A stretch of DNA of 64,000 nucleotides from Sporosarcina globispora (GTDB lineage Bacteria > Bacillota > Bacilli > Bacillales > Cytobacillaceae). Below the pieces are notes generated by a model. That model was not told the origin of the DNA. It ran no database searches and worked only from the letters and a program-made list of their open reading frames with translations. Below, piece after piece: positions 40,890-48,608 of this stretch. How positions within the stretch are numbered: the first letter of the stretch is position 1; every line of letters begins with the position of its first letter. A program made the translations under genes and the position numbers. The DNA is taken from the NCBI RefSeq assembly GCF_001274725.1, contig NZ_LGUF01000007.1, positions 4,654,430 to 4,718,429 on the forward strand, given 5' to 3'.

Positions 40890-41591
40890 ATGGCTCCTGC
40901 AGTCATTAAACCTACACATTCTATAGAGATTAAAGAGCTTCTTCATTTTGCAGACCGGCATATGAAAACCCAAAAAGGATCTTATATTTTTCAGGAAGGC
41001 ATGGATGCTGATGAGCTTTATATCGTACTTTCCGGCAAGATTCAAATCAGCAAGATTACAGCAGACGGAAGAGAACTCACCTTCCGGTTATGTGGAGAAA
41101 ATGAAATCATTGGTGAGCTTACCCTATTTACCAGTGAGCCTAAATATTTATTGAATGCTTTAGTTCTTGAAGCTGGTGAAGTAGCTGTGATAAAAAAAGA
41201 TGTCCTTGAAAGGGAGATTCTTAAAAATAGCACTTTGGCTTACGAATTCATGAAATGGATGAGCGACCACTTCCGTAATACCCAGACCAAATTCAGAGAT
41301 CTCGTCCTTAATGGAAAAAAGGGAGCTCTGTATTCAACCCTTATCAGAATGACTAACAGCTATGGCATAAAGGTGAAGGACGGCATACTCATTGATCTGC
41401 CCCTTACGAATCAAGAGCTTGGGAATTTCTGCGGCACATCCAGGGAAAGCACCAATCGGATACTGGGTGAACTGAAGAAAGGCGGCATCATTACAATTCT
41501 AAATGGAAAAATTACAGTTAAAAATCTTCAATATTTAAAAAATGAAATAGGCTGTGAAAACTGCTCTGCCGTATATTGCAGCATCGAATAA
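40890..41591 (+). CDS. fnr: Fnr, anaerobic transcription regulator (Bacillus type)
   Basis: Crp/Fnr-family oxygen sensor, 233 aa: cyclic-nucleotide-type beta-barrel (about 20-125), long helix, and a helix-turn-helix with TNQELGNFCGTSRESTNRIL. Unlike E. coli FNR the cysteines are C-terminal: Cys222, Cys225 and Cys230. Their 3/5 spacing equals that of B. subtilis Fnr (227/230/235), and Asp137 in KFRDLVLNGKKGAL corresponds to its fourth ligand. ATG 40890 follows AAGGAGG. It is the natural regulator of the four dyad-bearing promoters around it. Confidence 0.95.
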   Translation: MAPAVIKPTHSIEIKELLHFADRHMKTQKGSYIFQEGMDADELYIVLSGKIQISKITADGRELTFRLCGENEIIGELTLFTSEPKYLLNALVLEAGEVAVIKKDVLEREILKNSTLAYEFMKWMSDHFRNTQTKFRDLVLNGKKGALYSTLIRMTNSYGIKVKDGILIDLPLTNQELGNFCGTSRESTNRILGELKKGGIITILNGKITVKNLQYLKNEIGCENCSAVYCSIE

Positions 41592-41617
41592 GGGTGCAGC
41601 CGAACTGCACTCCTCTT

Positions 41618-42745
41618 TTATGATTTTGCCGCCTTCTTTCTAAGTCCCTTTGGAATATATACACAAAACGGCTCGCTTTCCATATAATCTCCTGTCATGG
41701 CAAATGCACGTGACCTCGATCCCCCGCAAACATAACGGAACTCGCATTGTCCGCACTTCCCTTTATATTTATCAGGATTTCTGAGGTCTTTAAAGATTGG
41801 CGATTCCCTGTATATTTCAGCAAGCGGCTGTTCCCTGACATTGCCTGCTTTGACAGGCAGCAGCCCGCTCGGATAAACATCCCCAATATGTGAAATGAAA
41901 ACAAAACCATTCCCGTCATTTACGCCTTTAGGAGCCCTGCCTAAACCATCTATAGACCCTGTTAATCCTTGCTGTGTAAGTGCATCGAGATATTGAATAT
42001 CTTCATTTTGAGCCTTTGCTTCCTTCATTTTTTGCTGAATAACCACACGGCGGTAGTGCTGGGCAGCTGTTGTCTTGATATCGAAAGAAACCCTTTTGCT
42101 CAGGTTATACATCCATGTAAAGACCTTTTCATGCTCAACTGGAGAAATCATATCTTTTTCCTGCCCTCTCCCTGTTGGCACGAGGAAAAACACGCTCCAT
42201 AGAACACATTTGAGCTCTTCTACCACCTTAGCCATTTCCTCAAGAAAATCGATATTATAACGTGAGATAACTGTATTAATCTGGACTGGGATCTCAAGTT
42301 CGTGCAAATATTTAATCCTTTCGATCGTTAAATCAAAGGAACCGGAAGTCCCTCTGAAATGGTCATGAATTTCTGCATTTGGGCCATCAAGACTGAAAGC
42401 CCATCGTGCTAAACCGACCTCTTTGGCTTTTTCAATTGCTTCTTTCGTAACATTTGGTGTTGCACTCGGCGTCATCGAAACACGCACGCCTTTTTTCACA
42501 GCATATTCGGCAATGTCGAATACATCCTGCCGCATTAATGGATCCCCACCCGTAAATACAAGCATAGGGTTGTTCATTCCCTTGATTTGGTCAATCAAAG
42601 ACTTCCCTTCTTCAAAGGAAAGTTCTCTCGGATCTCTCCTATATTGCGCTTCTGCACGGCAATGCAGACATTTTAGCTGACATGCCCTTGTTAATTCCCA
42701 TATCACAATAAAGGGGTCTTTATTAAAATCTCTGTCAAATCTCAT
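41618..42745 (-). CDS. Radical SAM/SPASM protein, heme-d1/AhbD-like, substrate unknown
   Basis: A 375 aa enzyme with the radical SAM cluster motif CQLKCLHC at about residues 22-29, a GGDPLM motif, and a C-terminal SPASM domain (CGQCEFRYVCGGSRSRA...PFCVYIP) that holds a further cluster. The family around NirJ/AhbC/AhbD/TIGR04053 acts on tetrapyrrole side chains or peptides. No precursor peptide is seen next to it. Its promoter carries an Fnr-like dyad, so it is expected under oxygen limitation. Confidence 0.8.
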   Translation of the reverse strand: MRFDRDFNKDPFIVIWELTRACQLKCLHCRAEAQYRRDPRELSFEEGKSLIDQIKGMNNPMLVFTGGDPLMRQDVFDIAEYAVKKGVRVSMTPSATPNVTKEAIEKAKEVGLARWAFSLDGPNAEIHDHFRGTSGSFDLTIERIKYLHELEIPVQINTVISRYNIDFLEEMAKVVEELKCVLWSVFFLVPTGRGQEKDMISPVEHEKVFTWMYNLSKRVSFDIKTTAAQHYRRVVIQQKMKEAKAQNEDIQYLDALTQQGLTGSIDGLGRAPKGVNDGNGFVFISHIGDVYPSGLLPVKAGNVREQPLAEIYRESPIFKDLRNPDKYKGKCGQCEFRYVCGGSRSRAFAMTGDYMESEPFCVYIPKGLRKKAAKS

Positions 42746-42818
42746 TAGAGACGCCTCCTTACAGCCTTTCTCCCGGCTCCTTCTTTAGGCAATGAAAACT
42801 TTATTTGTTTCCAACGTT

Positions 42819-42861
42819 ATTATAGGATAATCGGCATTTTAAATAAGTGAACTTTCTCACA
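42819..42861 (-). promoter_or_regulatory. Fnr-type promoter of the radical SAM gene
   Basis: On the minus strand TGTGAGAAAGTTCACT (42846-42861) matches TGTGA-N6-TCACA at nine of ten positions, with TATAAT at 42819-42824. The centres are 32 bp apart, as in the other three. Confidence 0.7.
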
Positions 42862-42922
42862 TAAACAGGTTTTTCCAGAGGATTTAGTGAATTTTTTTAA
42901 AGGGAATTAAGGCAAAAAATAT

Positions 42923-42955
42923 AAAAAAACAGCAGTAATAACTCCTGCTGTTTTT
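42923..42955 (-). terminator. Terminator of yitW
   Basis: AAAAACAGCAG pairs with CTGCTGTTTTT around a 9-nt loop. The minus-strand T-run follows the yitW stop. Confidence 0.88.
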
Positions 42956-42966
42956 AAGATTGAATT

Positions 42967-43275
42967 TTATTGTACGCCAAGTGCGATTTTTGCATAGCGG
43001 GACATTCTGTCCTTAGACCAAGGCGGGTTCCAGACAATGTTCACTTCAGTGTCCTTTACTTCTGGGATATCAGCCAAAGCTGACTTTACTTGTTCAACAA
43101 TTGTACCTGCCATAGGACAGCCCATGGAAGTAAGGGTCATATCAATTACAGCTTTCCCTTCCTCTTCCATTTTCACATCATATACTAAACCTAAGTTTAC
43201 AATATCTATGCCAAGCTCAGGGTCAACTACAAGCTCAAGTGCTCCCATGATGCTATCTTTTAAATCCTGGTCCAT
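42967..43275 (-). CDS. yitW: MIP18/PaaD-family iron-sulfur assembly protein (YitW/SufT-like)
   Basis: A 102 aa protein of the MIP18 family, with the conserved VVDPELGIDIVNLGLVY and the single conserved Cys in LTSMGCPMAG. Relatives (SufT, Cia2) help place iron-sulfur clusters on client proteins. ATG 43275 follows GAAGGAG. It sits beside yitV and yitU as in B. subtilis, but here also beside the radical SAM gene, which needs such clusters. Confidence 0.9.
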   Translation of the reverse strand: MDQDLKDSIMGALELVVDPELGIDIVNLGLVYDVKMEEEGKAVIDMTLTSMGCPMAGTIVEQVKSALADIPEVKDTEVNIVWNPPWSKDRMSRYAKIALGVQ

Positions 43276-43350
43276 AACTGCAACACTCCTTCTATTTTTT
43301 ACTTTATCTCTATCTTAACAAATATTTTTATTAATTGAAAAAAATGTTGG

Positions 43351-44118
43351 CTATAAATGTTCTTCAAACCATTTTACCGTTTCCAGCAAACCTTCCCTGC
43401 TTACTTTATGGCCCGCCTGATCATCCGATATAAACATGAGGTTTTCAGGAGCGCCACTATATAGTGGCTGGATAGTCTCATAAAATTGGTATGTATAAAA
43501 ATAAGGCACAACCGGGTCCTTTTTGCCATGCCAGAACATAAGCGGCCTTCCTCCAAGCTTTTCAGGCTGAAGACCTAAATCCCGCTCTCTTAGGATTCCG
43601 AGCAGATCAGCCAGCTCTTCATTCGTGAGCGGAATTTTAATATTATTTTTCTTCAGTTCATCCAGCTGAAGCTGTGCAAACTTTTCATAATATGGCATAC
43701 CCATAAGGCTTACTGCAGTTTTTATCCATTCATATTGGGTCAATGCGCCCAGAGTCACAATTCCTCCCATGGAGGTGCCCACAAGTCCTATTCTTCCCTG
43801 ATCAATAAGGTCTGCATCATCATAAGCATCCCTGATGATTTTCAATTCCGCAATGGTATTCAGGACAATATCCCACAGCTTGAAATTTAAATCGCTGCCT
43901 GACAAACCTTCAGATCTTTCACCGTGTAACAAGGTGTCCGGAAGCACTACCCGGAAGCCTTTTTCGGCAAGCAGATAGGCATAATGCAGATTATGTTCTT
44001 TTGCGCTAGTGAAGCCATGAACGAAAATGATAAATGGCAATCTTTCCCCTTTATATTCCTGTTTGGCTAGCTCAAGCACAGGAATTTCTTTGATATGCTT
44101 ATGTTCAATAACAACCAC
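43351..44118 (-). CDS. yitV: YitV-like alpha/beta-hydrolase (predicted esterase)
   Basis: A 255 aa soluble hydrolase. The oxyanion region FVHGFTSAKEHN, nucleophile elbow GTSMGG (Ser about 116), Asp in KKDPVVP and His in DQAGHKVS complete a triad. The start is GTG 44118 with AGGAGG 7 nt upstream. It reads away from yitU. The natural substrate is unknown. Confidence 0.88.
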   Translation of the reverse strand: MVVIEHKHIKEIPVLELAKQEYKGERLPFIIFVHGFTSAKEHNLHYAYLLAEKGFRVVLPDTLLHGERSEGLSGSDLNFKLWDIVLNTIAELKIIRDAYDDADLIDQGRIGLVGTSMGGIVTLGALTQYEWIKTAVSLMGMPYYEKFAQLQLDELKKNNIKIPLTNEELADLLGILRERDLGLQPEKLGGRPLMFWHGKKDPVVPYFYTYQFYETIQPLYSGAPENLMFISDDQAGHKVSREGLLETVKWFEEHL

Positions 44119-44397
44119 TTTTCTTCCTCCTAAACCTGTTTGGGCAAAAGTGAATTTTTTTACAAAAATATAATAATATTGATAACATATATGTATAAAA
44201 TGATTTGTAAAAGCTTAGGCTCTTGTTTTAATGTAAATTCTTTCATTATTTTCAGTTTAACATGTGGACTTTTTTTTTCCAAAACCTTTACACTTATATG
44301 AAAAGCGGGGCATACTTCAGGATAAGCATTTAGCTGCAGTATACTAATTGCAGTTTCATTCTTATTATAAAGTGCTGTGCGCTTAGAAGGAGATCTT

Positions 44398-45216
44398 ATG
44401 GCAGAAAAACATTTAATTGCACTGGACCTTGATGGCACATTATTAAAAGATGACAAAACCATCTCAGCTAAAACAAAAATGATTATTCAAAAGGCACGTG
44501 AACAAGGGCATGAAGTGATGATTGCCACCGGAAGACCATTTCGCTCCAGCGAAATTTACTATCGTGAAATGGGATTGACTACTCCAATTGTCAATTTCAA
44601 TGGTGCTTACATCCATCACCCTAAAGACCATAACTGGGGAGTCTTCCACACACCACTGCAAATGAACATTGCAAAAGAAATTGTCGAAGCAGTTAATAGC
44701 TATACAGTTCATAATATCGTAGCAGAAGTAATTGATGATGTTTACCTGCACTACCATGATGAAAAGCTTCTGGACATTTTCGGTTTTGGCGATCCAAAAA
44801 TTACGACTGGAGATTTGCGCAATTATCTCACTGATAATCCGACAAGCATGCTGATCCATACAGATGAAGAACATGTAAAAACAATTAGAAACCACCTGTC
44901 TGAAGTCCATGCCGAAGTAATTGACCACAGACGATGGGCAGCTCCATGGCATGTCATTGAAATTGTTAAAACGGGGCTGAATAAAGCTGTCGGCCTTCAA
45001 AAAGCAGCTGATTATTTTCAAATTCCGCCTGGGCGGATTATTGCTTTTGGTGATGAAGACAATGATCTGGAAATGCTTGAGTATGCAGGCTACGGAATTG
45101 CCATGGGCAATGCAATTGACCAGGTGAAAAATATTGCCAATGAAGTCACCTTAACCAATGAGGAAGATGGAATCGGAATTTATCTAAATGAAATATTAAA
45201 CCTTAAAGCGCTATAA
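44398..45216 (+). CDS. yitU: YitU-like Cof-type HAD phosphatase
   Basis: A 272 aa HAD hydrolase, subfamily IIB. Motif I is DLDGTLLKDD (nucleophile Asp11 region), motif II is ATGRP, the conserved Lys is in LNKAVGLQ and motif IV is FGDEDNDLEML. B. subtilis YitU is reported to dephosphorylate a riboflavin precursor; that role is transferred by family. The start is ATG 44398 with AAGGAG 7 nt upstream, not the earlier GTG. Confidence 0.9.
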   Translation: MAEKHLIALDLDGTLLKDDKTISAKTKMIIQKAREQGHEVMIATGRPFRSSEIYYREMGLTTPIVNFNGAYIHHPKDHNWGVFHTPLQMNIAKEIVEAVNSYTVHNIVAEVIDDVYLHYHDEKLLDIFGFGDPKITTGDLRNYLTDNPTSMLIHTDEEHVKTIRNHLSEVHAEVIDHRRWAAPWHVIEIVKTGLNKAVGLQKAADYFQIPPGRIIAFGDEDNDLEMLEYAGYGIAMGNAIDQVKNIANEVTLTNEEDGIGIYLNEILNLKAL

Positions 45217-45297
45217 GCAATTTAACAAAAAGAATTAAATAGAAAATTGGCCATTAAATCCCCTTTTTTAAAATCATTCCTTTAGAGCATACTAAAA

Positions 45298-45324
45298 TTT
45301 GAAGCAGCCCAATGCTGCTTCAAA
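45298..45324 (+). promoter_or_regulatory. 11-bp hairpin upstream of a small gene pair
   Basis: TTTGAAGCAGC pairs perfectly with GCTGCTTCAAA around CCAAT. The following CTTCTTT is a weak T-run. It could terminate yitU transcription or act as a leader hairpin for the gene at 45348, whose ribosome site begins 10 nt later. Confidence 0.6.
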
Positions 45325-45347
45325 CTTCTTTAACGGAGGGGATTCGA

Positions 45348-45500
45348 ATGGGTAAACGTAACAAATCAAAACGCTTTGTTCAACAAGGTGTTGATACTGT
45401 TAGTAAGCATGATGAACGTATCCCGTACCACATGACCTATGCTGAGGCTGAAGCCCAAAAATTAGCAAATGTGAAAGAATCATCCCTCGGAGGAATATAA
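45348..45500 (+). CDS. Small basic protein (50 aa), function unknown
   Basis: Starts at ATG 45348 after CGGAGGGG. The protein is hydrophilic, with a basic N-terminus (MGKRNKSKRFVQQG) and no membrane segment or cysteine. It ends 2 nt before the next small gene, whose ribosome site lies in its last codons. The composition resembles small sporulation-associated proteins, but I do not recognise the family. Confidence 0.7.
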   Translation: MGKRNKSKRFVQQGVDTVSKHDERIPYHMTYAEAEAQKLANVKESSLGGI

Positions 45501-45502
45501 CG

Positions 45503-45688
45503 ATGGGAAACAGGTTATTTCAAGAAGCCAGAAAATATGTAGAAATAGCTAAAAATTCTGCAGGCGAAGAAACTGTTTCCCGTGCGAAAAATGCTTTAAG
45601 TTCTGCGTTTGCCAACTCCACTGTTGCTGAGCAGGCACAGCTGCGGGAGATGCAGCAGGAGCTTGAACAATATTCGCAGAATCGCTAA
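45503..45688 (+). CDS. DUF3813-like small protein
   Basis: A 61 aa helical, charged protein (MGNRLFQEARKYVEIAKN...) with a Ser/Ala-rich centre (SSAFANSTVAEQAQLREMQ). I recognise it as DUF3813, found next to yitU in other bacilli. GGAGGA lies at the end of the preceding gene, so the two are coupled. Function unknown. Confidence 0.75.
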   Translation: MGNRLFQEARKYVEIAKNSAGEETVSRAKNALSSAFANSTVAEQAQLREMQQELEQYSQNR

Positions 45689-45727
45689 AAAGAAGCTGGC
45701 GGCCTCGATGGCTGCCAGCTTCTTTTT
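45687..45727. terminator. Bidirectional terminator between the DUF3813-like gene and ipi-like gene
   Basis: AAAAGAAGCTGGC pairs with GCCAGCTTCTTTT, flanked by A- and T-tracts, between convergent stops. Confidence 0.9.
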
Positions 45728-46481
45728 ACCTTCTTTCCAGAATAACAGGAAAGGAATTTATAATTTGTCCTTCTGCCTGGCTTTTTTCATATAAATGCAA
45801 AATCACTGAATCACTTTTAGGCAGTCTTTCAGCAGGAATGTTTATTTTTATCGTAAAGCTTTCCCAGTCATTTGATTGTACTGATACTGCCTTTTCAGAC
45901 AGCAGTTCATTATGGCCATCTTCAACTGTGTACCATAGCTTTCCGCTTTTTGTACGCCCTTCTATTGATACAGTATAGTCGCCGTTCGCTCCAGTAACCT
46001 TAGCATGGCGAAAGGAAGGATTTTGTCCTGGGATATATACAGATGCTTCTGATTCGGCTATTGTCTCCAATTCTTTGCCATTTAAGTTTGATGCCAGAAG
46101 CTTTGCTTTTACAATGTACTTCCCTTCCTGAACTCTTTCGCCTTTGTGCATATAATCCCACTGCTCTTTCCACACCTTGCTTTCATCCGGATTGATGGCA
46201 ATGGTCTGAATAGCTTGTAAAAATGCTTTTCCTTCTGAAGATGAATACACCTGTTGGCCTTTTTGATTGAATATACCCACTTCGTAAAATTGGGAAGTTC
46301 TAAACTCAAAGTTCAATGGGTAACTTGCAGTATTCCTCAGAAGCAATTCTATCTCCATATTTTCCGGTCCTGCTTGAGGTATTACTTTAAAATCAAATGG
46401 CATTTCCTCTTTAGAAGCTTCAAAACTTTGCAAAGGAATAGTGAAAATAATCACAGCTGCAGCCGCTAAAAGCCGAAGCAT
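45726..46481 (-). CDS. Secreted BsuPI/Ipi-like protein with a second Ig-like domain
   Basis: A 251 aa protein. Residues 1-22 form a hydrophobic signal peptide (LLAAAAVIIFTIPL, cleavage probable near SFEA). A BsuPI-type domain follows (about 25-145; YPLNFEFRTSQFYEVGIFN, VWKEQWDYMHKG, GKYIVKAKL), and then a C-terminal beta domain resembling Gmad2-type spore-germination modules (ANGDYTVSIEGRTKSG). B. subtilis Ipi is intracellular and only about 120 aa, so this form is exported and longer. It lies at the ipi position beside yitU/yitT. Confidence 0.8.
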   Translation of the reverse strand: MLRLLAAAAVIIFTIPLQSFEASKEEMPFDFKVIPQAGPENMEIELLLRNTASYPLNFEFRTSQFYEVGIFNQKGQQVYSSSEGKAFLQAIQTIAINPDESKVWKEQWDYMHKGERVQEGKYIVKAKLLASNLNGKELETIAESEASVYIPGQNPSFRHAKVTGANGDYTVSIEGRTKSGKLWYTVEDGHNELLSEKAVSVQSNDWESFTIKINIPAERLPKSDSVILHLYEKSQAEGQIINSFPVILERR

Positions 46482-46500
46482 CCATCATCCCTCCTTTCAT

Positions 46501-47331
46501 TTAATCCCTGCGAAAGAAACCATATACACCAGCTGTTTGTACAATATTTGTAAAGGCATTCGGATCCACTTCTTTTATAATTCTTTCAAGGTCGAATAAC
46601 TCATAGCGTGTGATGACAATCATCATCATTTCCTTGTTTTCATTTGTAAAAGCCCCCTTTGCAGGGATGGTTGTAATTCCCCTGACAAGATGGTCATGAA
46701 TGGCTTTTTTCATTTCTTCCGATTTTTTTGTGATAATCAGTGCTGTCAGCTTCTCATGTCTCGTATGAATGGCGTCAATGACCCTTGTTGAAGCATAAAG
46801 GGTAACAAGAGTGTATAATGCTTTCTCCCATCCAGACAAAAAGCCAGCTGTTATTATAATTATGGCGTTAAGTGTGAAAAAATATGTACCGACAGGCTTG
46901 TCTTTCATTCTGGACAATACCATCGCAATGATATCCATTCCTCCTGTAGAAGCCCCCCATTTTAGTGTTATCCCAACACCTACAGCTGCTATGACACCAC
47001 CAAAAACCGCATTTAGTAATATATCTTTTGATACATGGATTACCGGTAAAACTTCCAGGAAGAAGGACATTAGGAAAACGCTTAGAAAACTATAAATGGT
47101 AAACGATCTTCCAACCTTTTTCCAGGCTAAAATGGTGACAGGAATATTAAGTATGAACAGCAAGATACCTGTTGATCCAAAATCCCCCAAAATGCTTGAT
47201 AGGAGCTGTGCCACACCTGTAAAGCCGCTCGCGTATACATTAGCGGGTATCAGGAAAAAATTCATTGCTATCGCATTTAATATCGCGCCAATTAATACAA
47301 TAAATACTTTCTTAGTTTCTAACCAAACCAT
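46501..47331 (-). CDS. yitT: YitT-family membrane protein
   Basis: A 276 aa protein with five predicted membrane helices (DUF161 region, about 10-180) and a soluble C-terminal DUF2179 domain (EEMKKAIHDHLVRGITTIPAKGAFTNENKEM). Function is unknown, though soluble DUF2179 domains resemble ligand-binding modules. It reads divergently from degV. Confidence 0.9.
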   Translation of the reverse strand: MVWLETKKVFIVLIGAILNAIAMNFFLIPANVYASGFTGVAQLLSSILGDFGSTGILLFILNIPVTILAWKKVGRSFTIYSFLSVFLMSFFLEVLPVIHVSKDILLNAVFGGVIAAVGVGITLKWGASTGGMDIIAMVLSRMKDKPVGTYFFTLNAIIIITAGFLSGWEKALYTLVTLYASTRVIDAIHTRHEKLTALIITKKSEEMKKAIHDHLVRGITTIPAKGAFTNENKEMMMIVITRYELFDLERIIKEVDPNAFTNIVQTAGVYGFFRRD

Positions 47332-47457
47332 TTTTTACCCCCTGAATTTTCTTATTATTTCTTTACCCATTAAGTGTCATTTTCAACACAATTCATTGTT
47401 TTTTCTCATTGATTTCTATAAACTTAATTCATATAGTTTGAAAGCAGGTGAAAGAAA

Positions 47458-48312
47458 ATGGCAGTAAAAATACTAGCTGACAGTGCGTGTGATCTGCCGC
47501 TAAGCTTTTATGAAACAAATGGCGTCACACTTTTTCCAATAAAGGTTCAACTGAACGATACAGAATTTGAAGATTTAGTCACCATAGAACCTAAGGAAGT
47601 TTATGATGCGATACGTGAAGGCCAGGTGCCTAAAACGGCTCAGGTATCCCCGCTCCTTTTTGAGGAAACGTTCCTTAAAATGGCAGAACAAAATGAAGAC
47701 GGCATTTATATTTCTTTTTCCTCCGAACTTTCGGGTACATACCAGACTGCTGTAATGATTCTTGAGCAAGTAAAGGAAAAATATCCCGATTTCAGATTAT
47801 CAATTATCGATTCCAAGGCTGCTTCTTTGGGATATGGATTAATTGTGAAGGCCGCTGCTGCTAAAGCTCAGTCAGGCGCATCCAAGGAAGACATCCAGAA
47901 AGATATCGAATATCGCTGCCAGCACCTGGAGAGCTTATTTACAGTAGATGATCTAGAATACCTGGCAAAAGGCGGCCGTGTTTCTAAAGCTTCCGCATTT
48001 CTTGGCGGACTGTTAAACATTAAACCTCTTCTAACAGTAGAAGATGGCAAGCTTGTGCCGATTGAAAAGCTGCGCGGCAAGAAAAAGCTTCTTCGCCGCA
48101 TTATTGAGCTGATGAAAGAAAAAGGGTCTTCGTTTAAGAATCAGACTGTCGGCATCAGCCATGCGGACGATGAAGACACAGCTATTGAAATGAAAAAGTT
48201 AATTCTGGAAGAGCTTAAAGCTAAAGAAGTCTATATTACATCCATAGGCTCTGCAATCGGGTCCCATACAGGTCCAGGAACGATTGCGATTTTCTACCAA
48301 AAGCAAATATAA
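47458..48312 (+). CDS. yitS: DegV-family fatty-acid-binding protein (YitS-like)
   Basis: A 284 aa protein with the family opening ILADSACDLP, the TAQVSPLLFEE segment, and the motif SAIGSHTGPGTIAIF at the end. DegV (FakB) proteins present fatty acids to a kinase for phosphorylation; the kinase is not in this window. It is divergent from yitT, the yitS/yitT arrangement of B. subtilis. Confidence 0.9.
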   Translation: MAVKILADSACDLPLSFYETNGVTLFPIKVQLNDTEFEDLVTIEPKEVYDAIREGQVPKTAQVSPLLFEETFLKMAEQNEDGIYISFSSELSGTYQTAVMILEQVKEKYPDFRLSIIDSKAASLGYGLIVKAAAAKAQSGASKEDIQKDIEYRCQHLESLFTVDDLEYLAKGGRVSKASAFLGGLLNIKPLLTVEDGKLVPIEKLRGKKKLLRRIIELMKEKGSSFKNQTVGISHADDEDTAIEMKKLILEELKAKEVYITSIGSAIGSHTGPGTIAIFYQKQI

Positions 48313-48422
48313 ACCTTTATTTGAATAATACATACTCCATTTCAATCTGACAGAAACTATAATTGTACTTCGGTTATGATTCTGAAGGCTAAATCAATCA
48401 GTATGAAAGGAGTATTTTTATT

Positions 48423-48554
48423 ATGCCGCATACTTCCGATAATGATAAAAAAGCAAAAGACAATAATGCGCTTCTTCACGAAAAAAATATGATGCGCGAG
48501 AAAAACCGCAAAGCCGGGAAAAACCAATATTCCAAAAAAACAGACCATCTCTAA
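48423..48554 (+). CDS. DUF3941-like 43-residue protein
   Basis: A very small hydrophilic protein, MPHTSDNDKKAKDNNALL at the start and NQYSKKTDHL at the end, with an Arg/Lys/Asn-rich middle. ATG 48423 follows GAAAGGAG, and the gene has its own long terminator hairpin, which argues that it is real. I recognise it as DUF3941. Function unknown. Confidence 0.8.
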   Translation: MPHTSDNDKKAKDNNALLHEKNMMREKNRKAGKNQYSKKTDHL

Positions 48555-48594
48555 TAATAAAACGGGCAAGCATCGGCTTGTCCGTTTTATTATT
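48553..48594. terminator. Bidirectional terminator downstream of the DUF3941-like gene and cvfB
   Basis: A 19-bp stem (48553-48571 with 48576-48594, one wobble) around ATCG, between convergent genes. Confidence 0.9.
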
Positions 48595-48608
48595 GTTCCT
48601 GTACTGAA

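Noticed and set aside
44464..45021. A 185-codon open frame antisense to yitU.
   Set aside because: It lies wholly inside a convincing HAD gene, has no ribosome site and reads as low-complexity Cys/Phe/Asn-rich sequence typical of a shadow frame.
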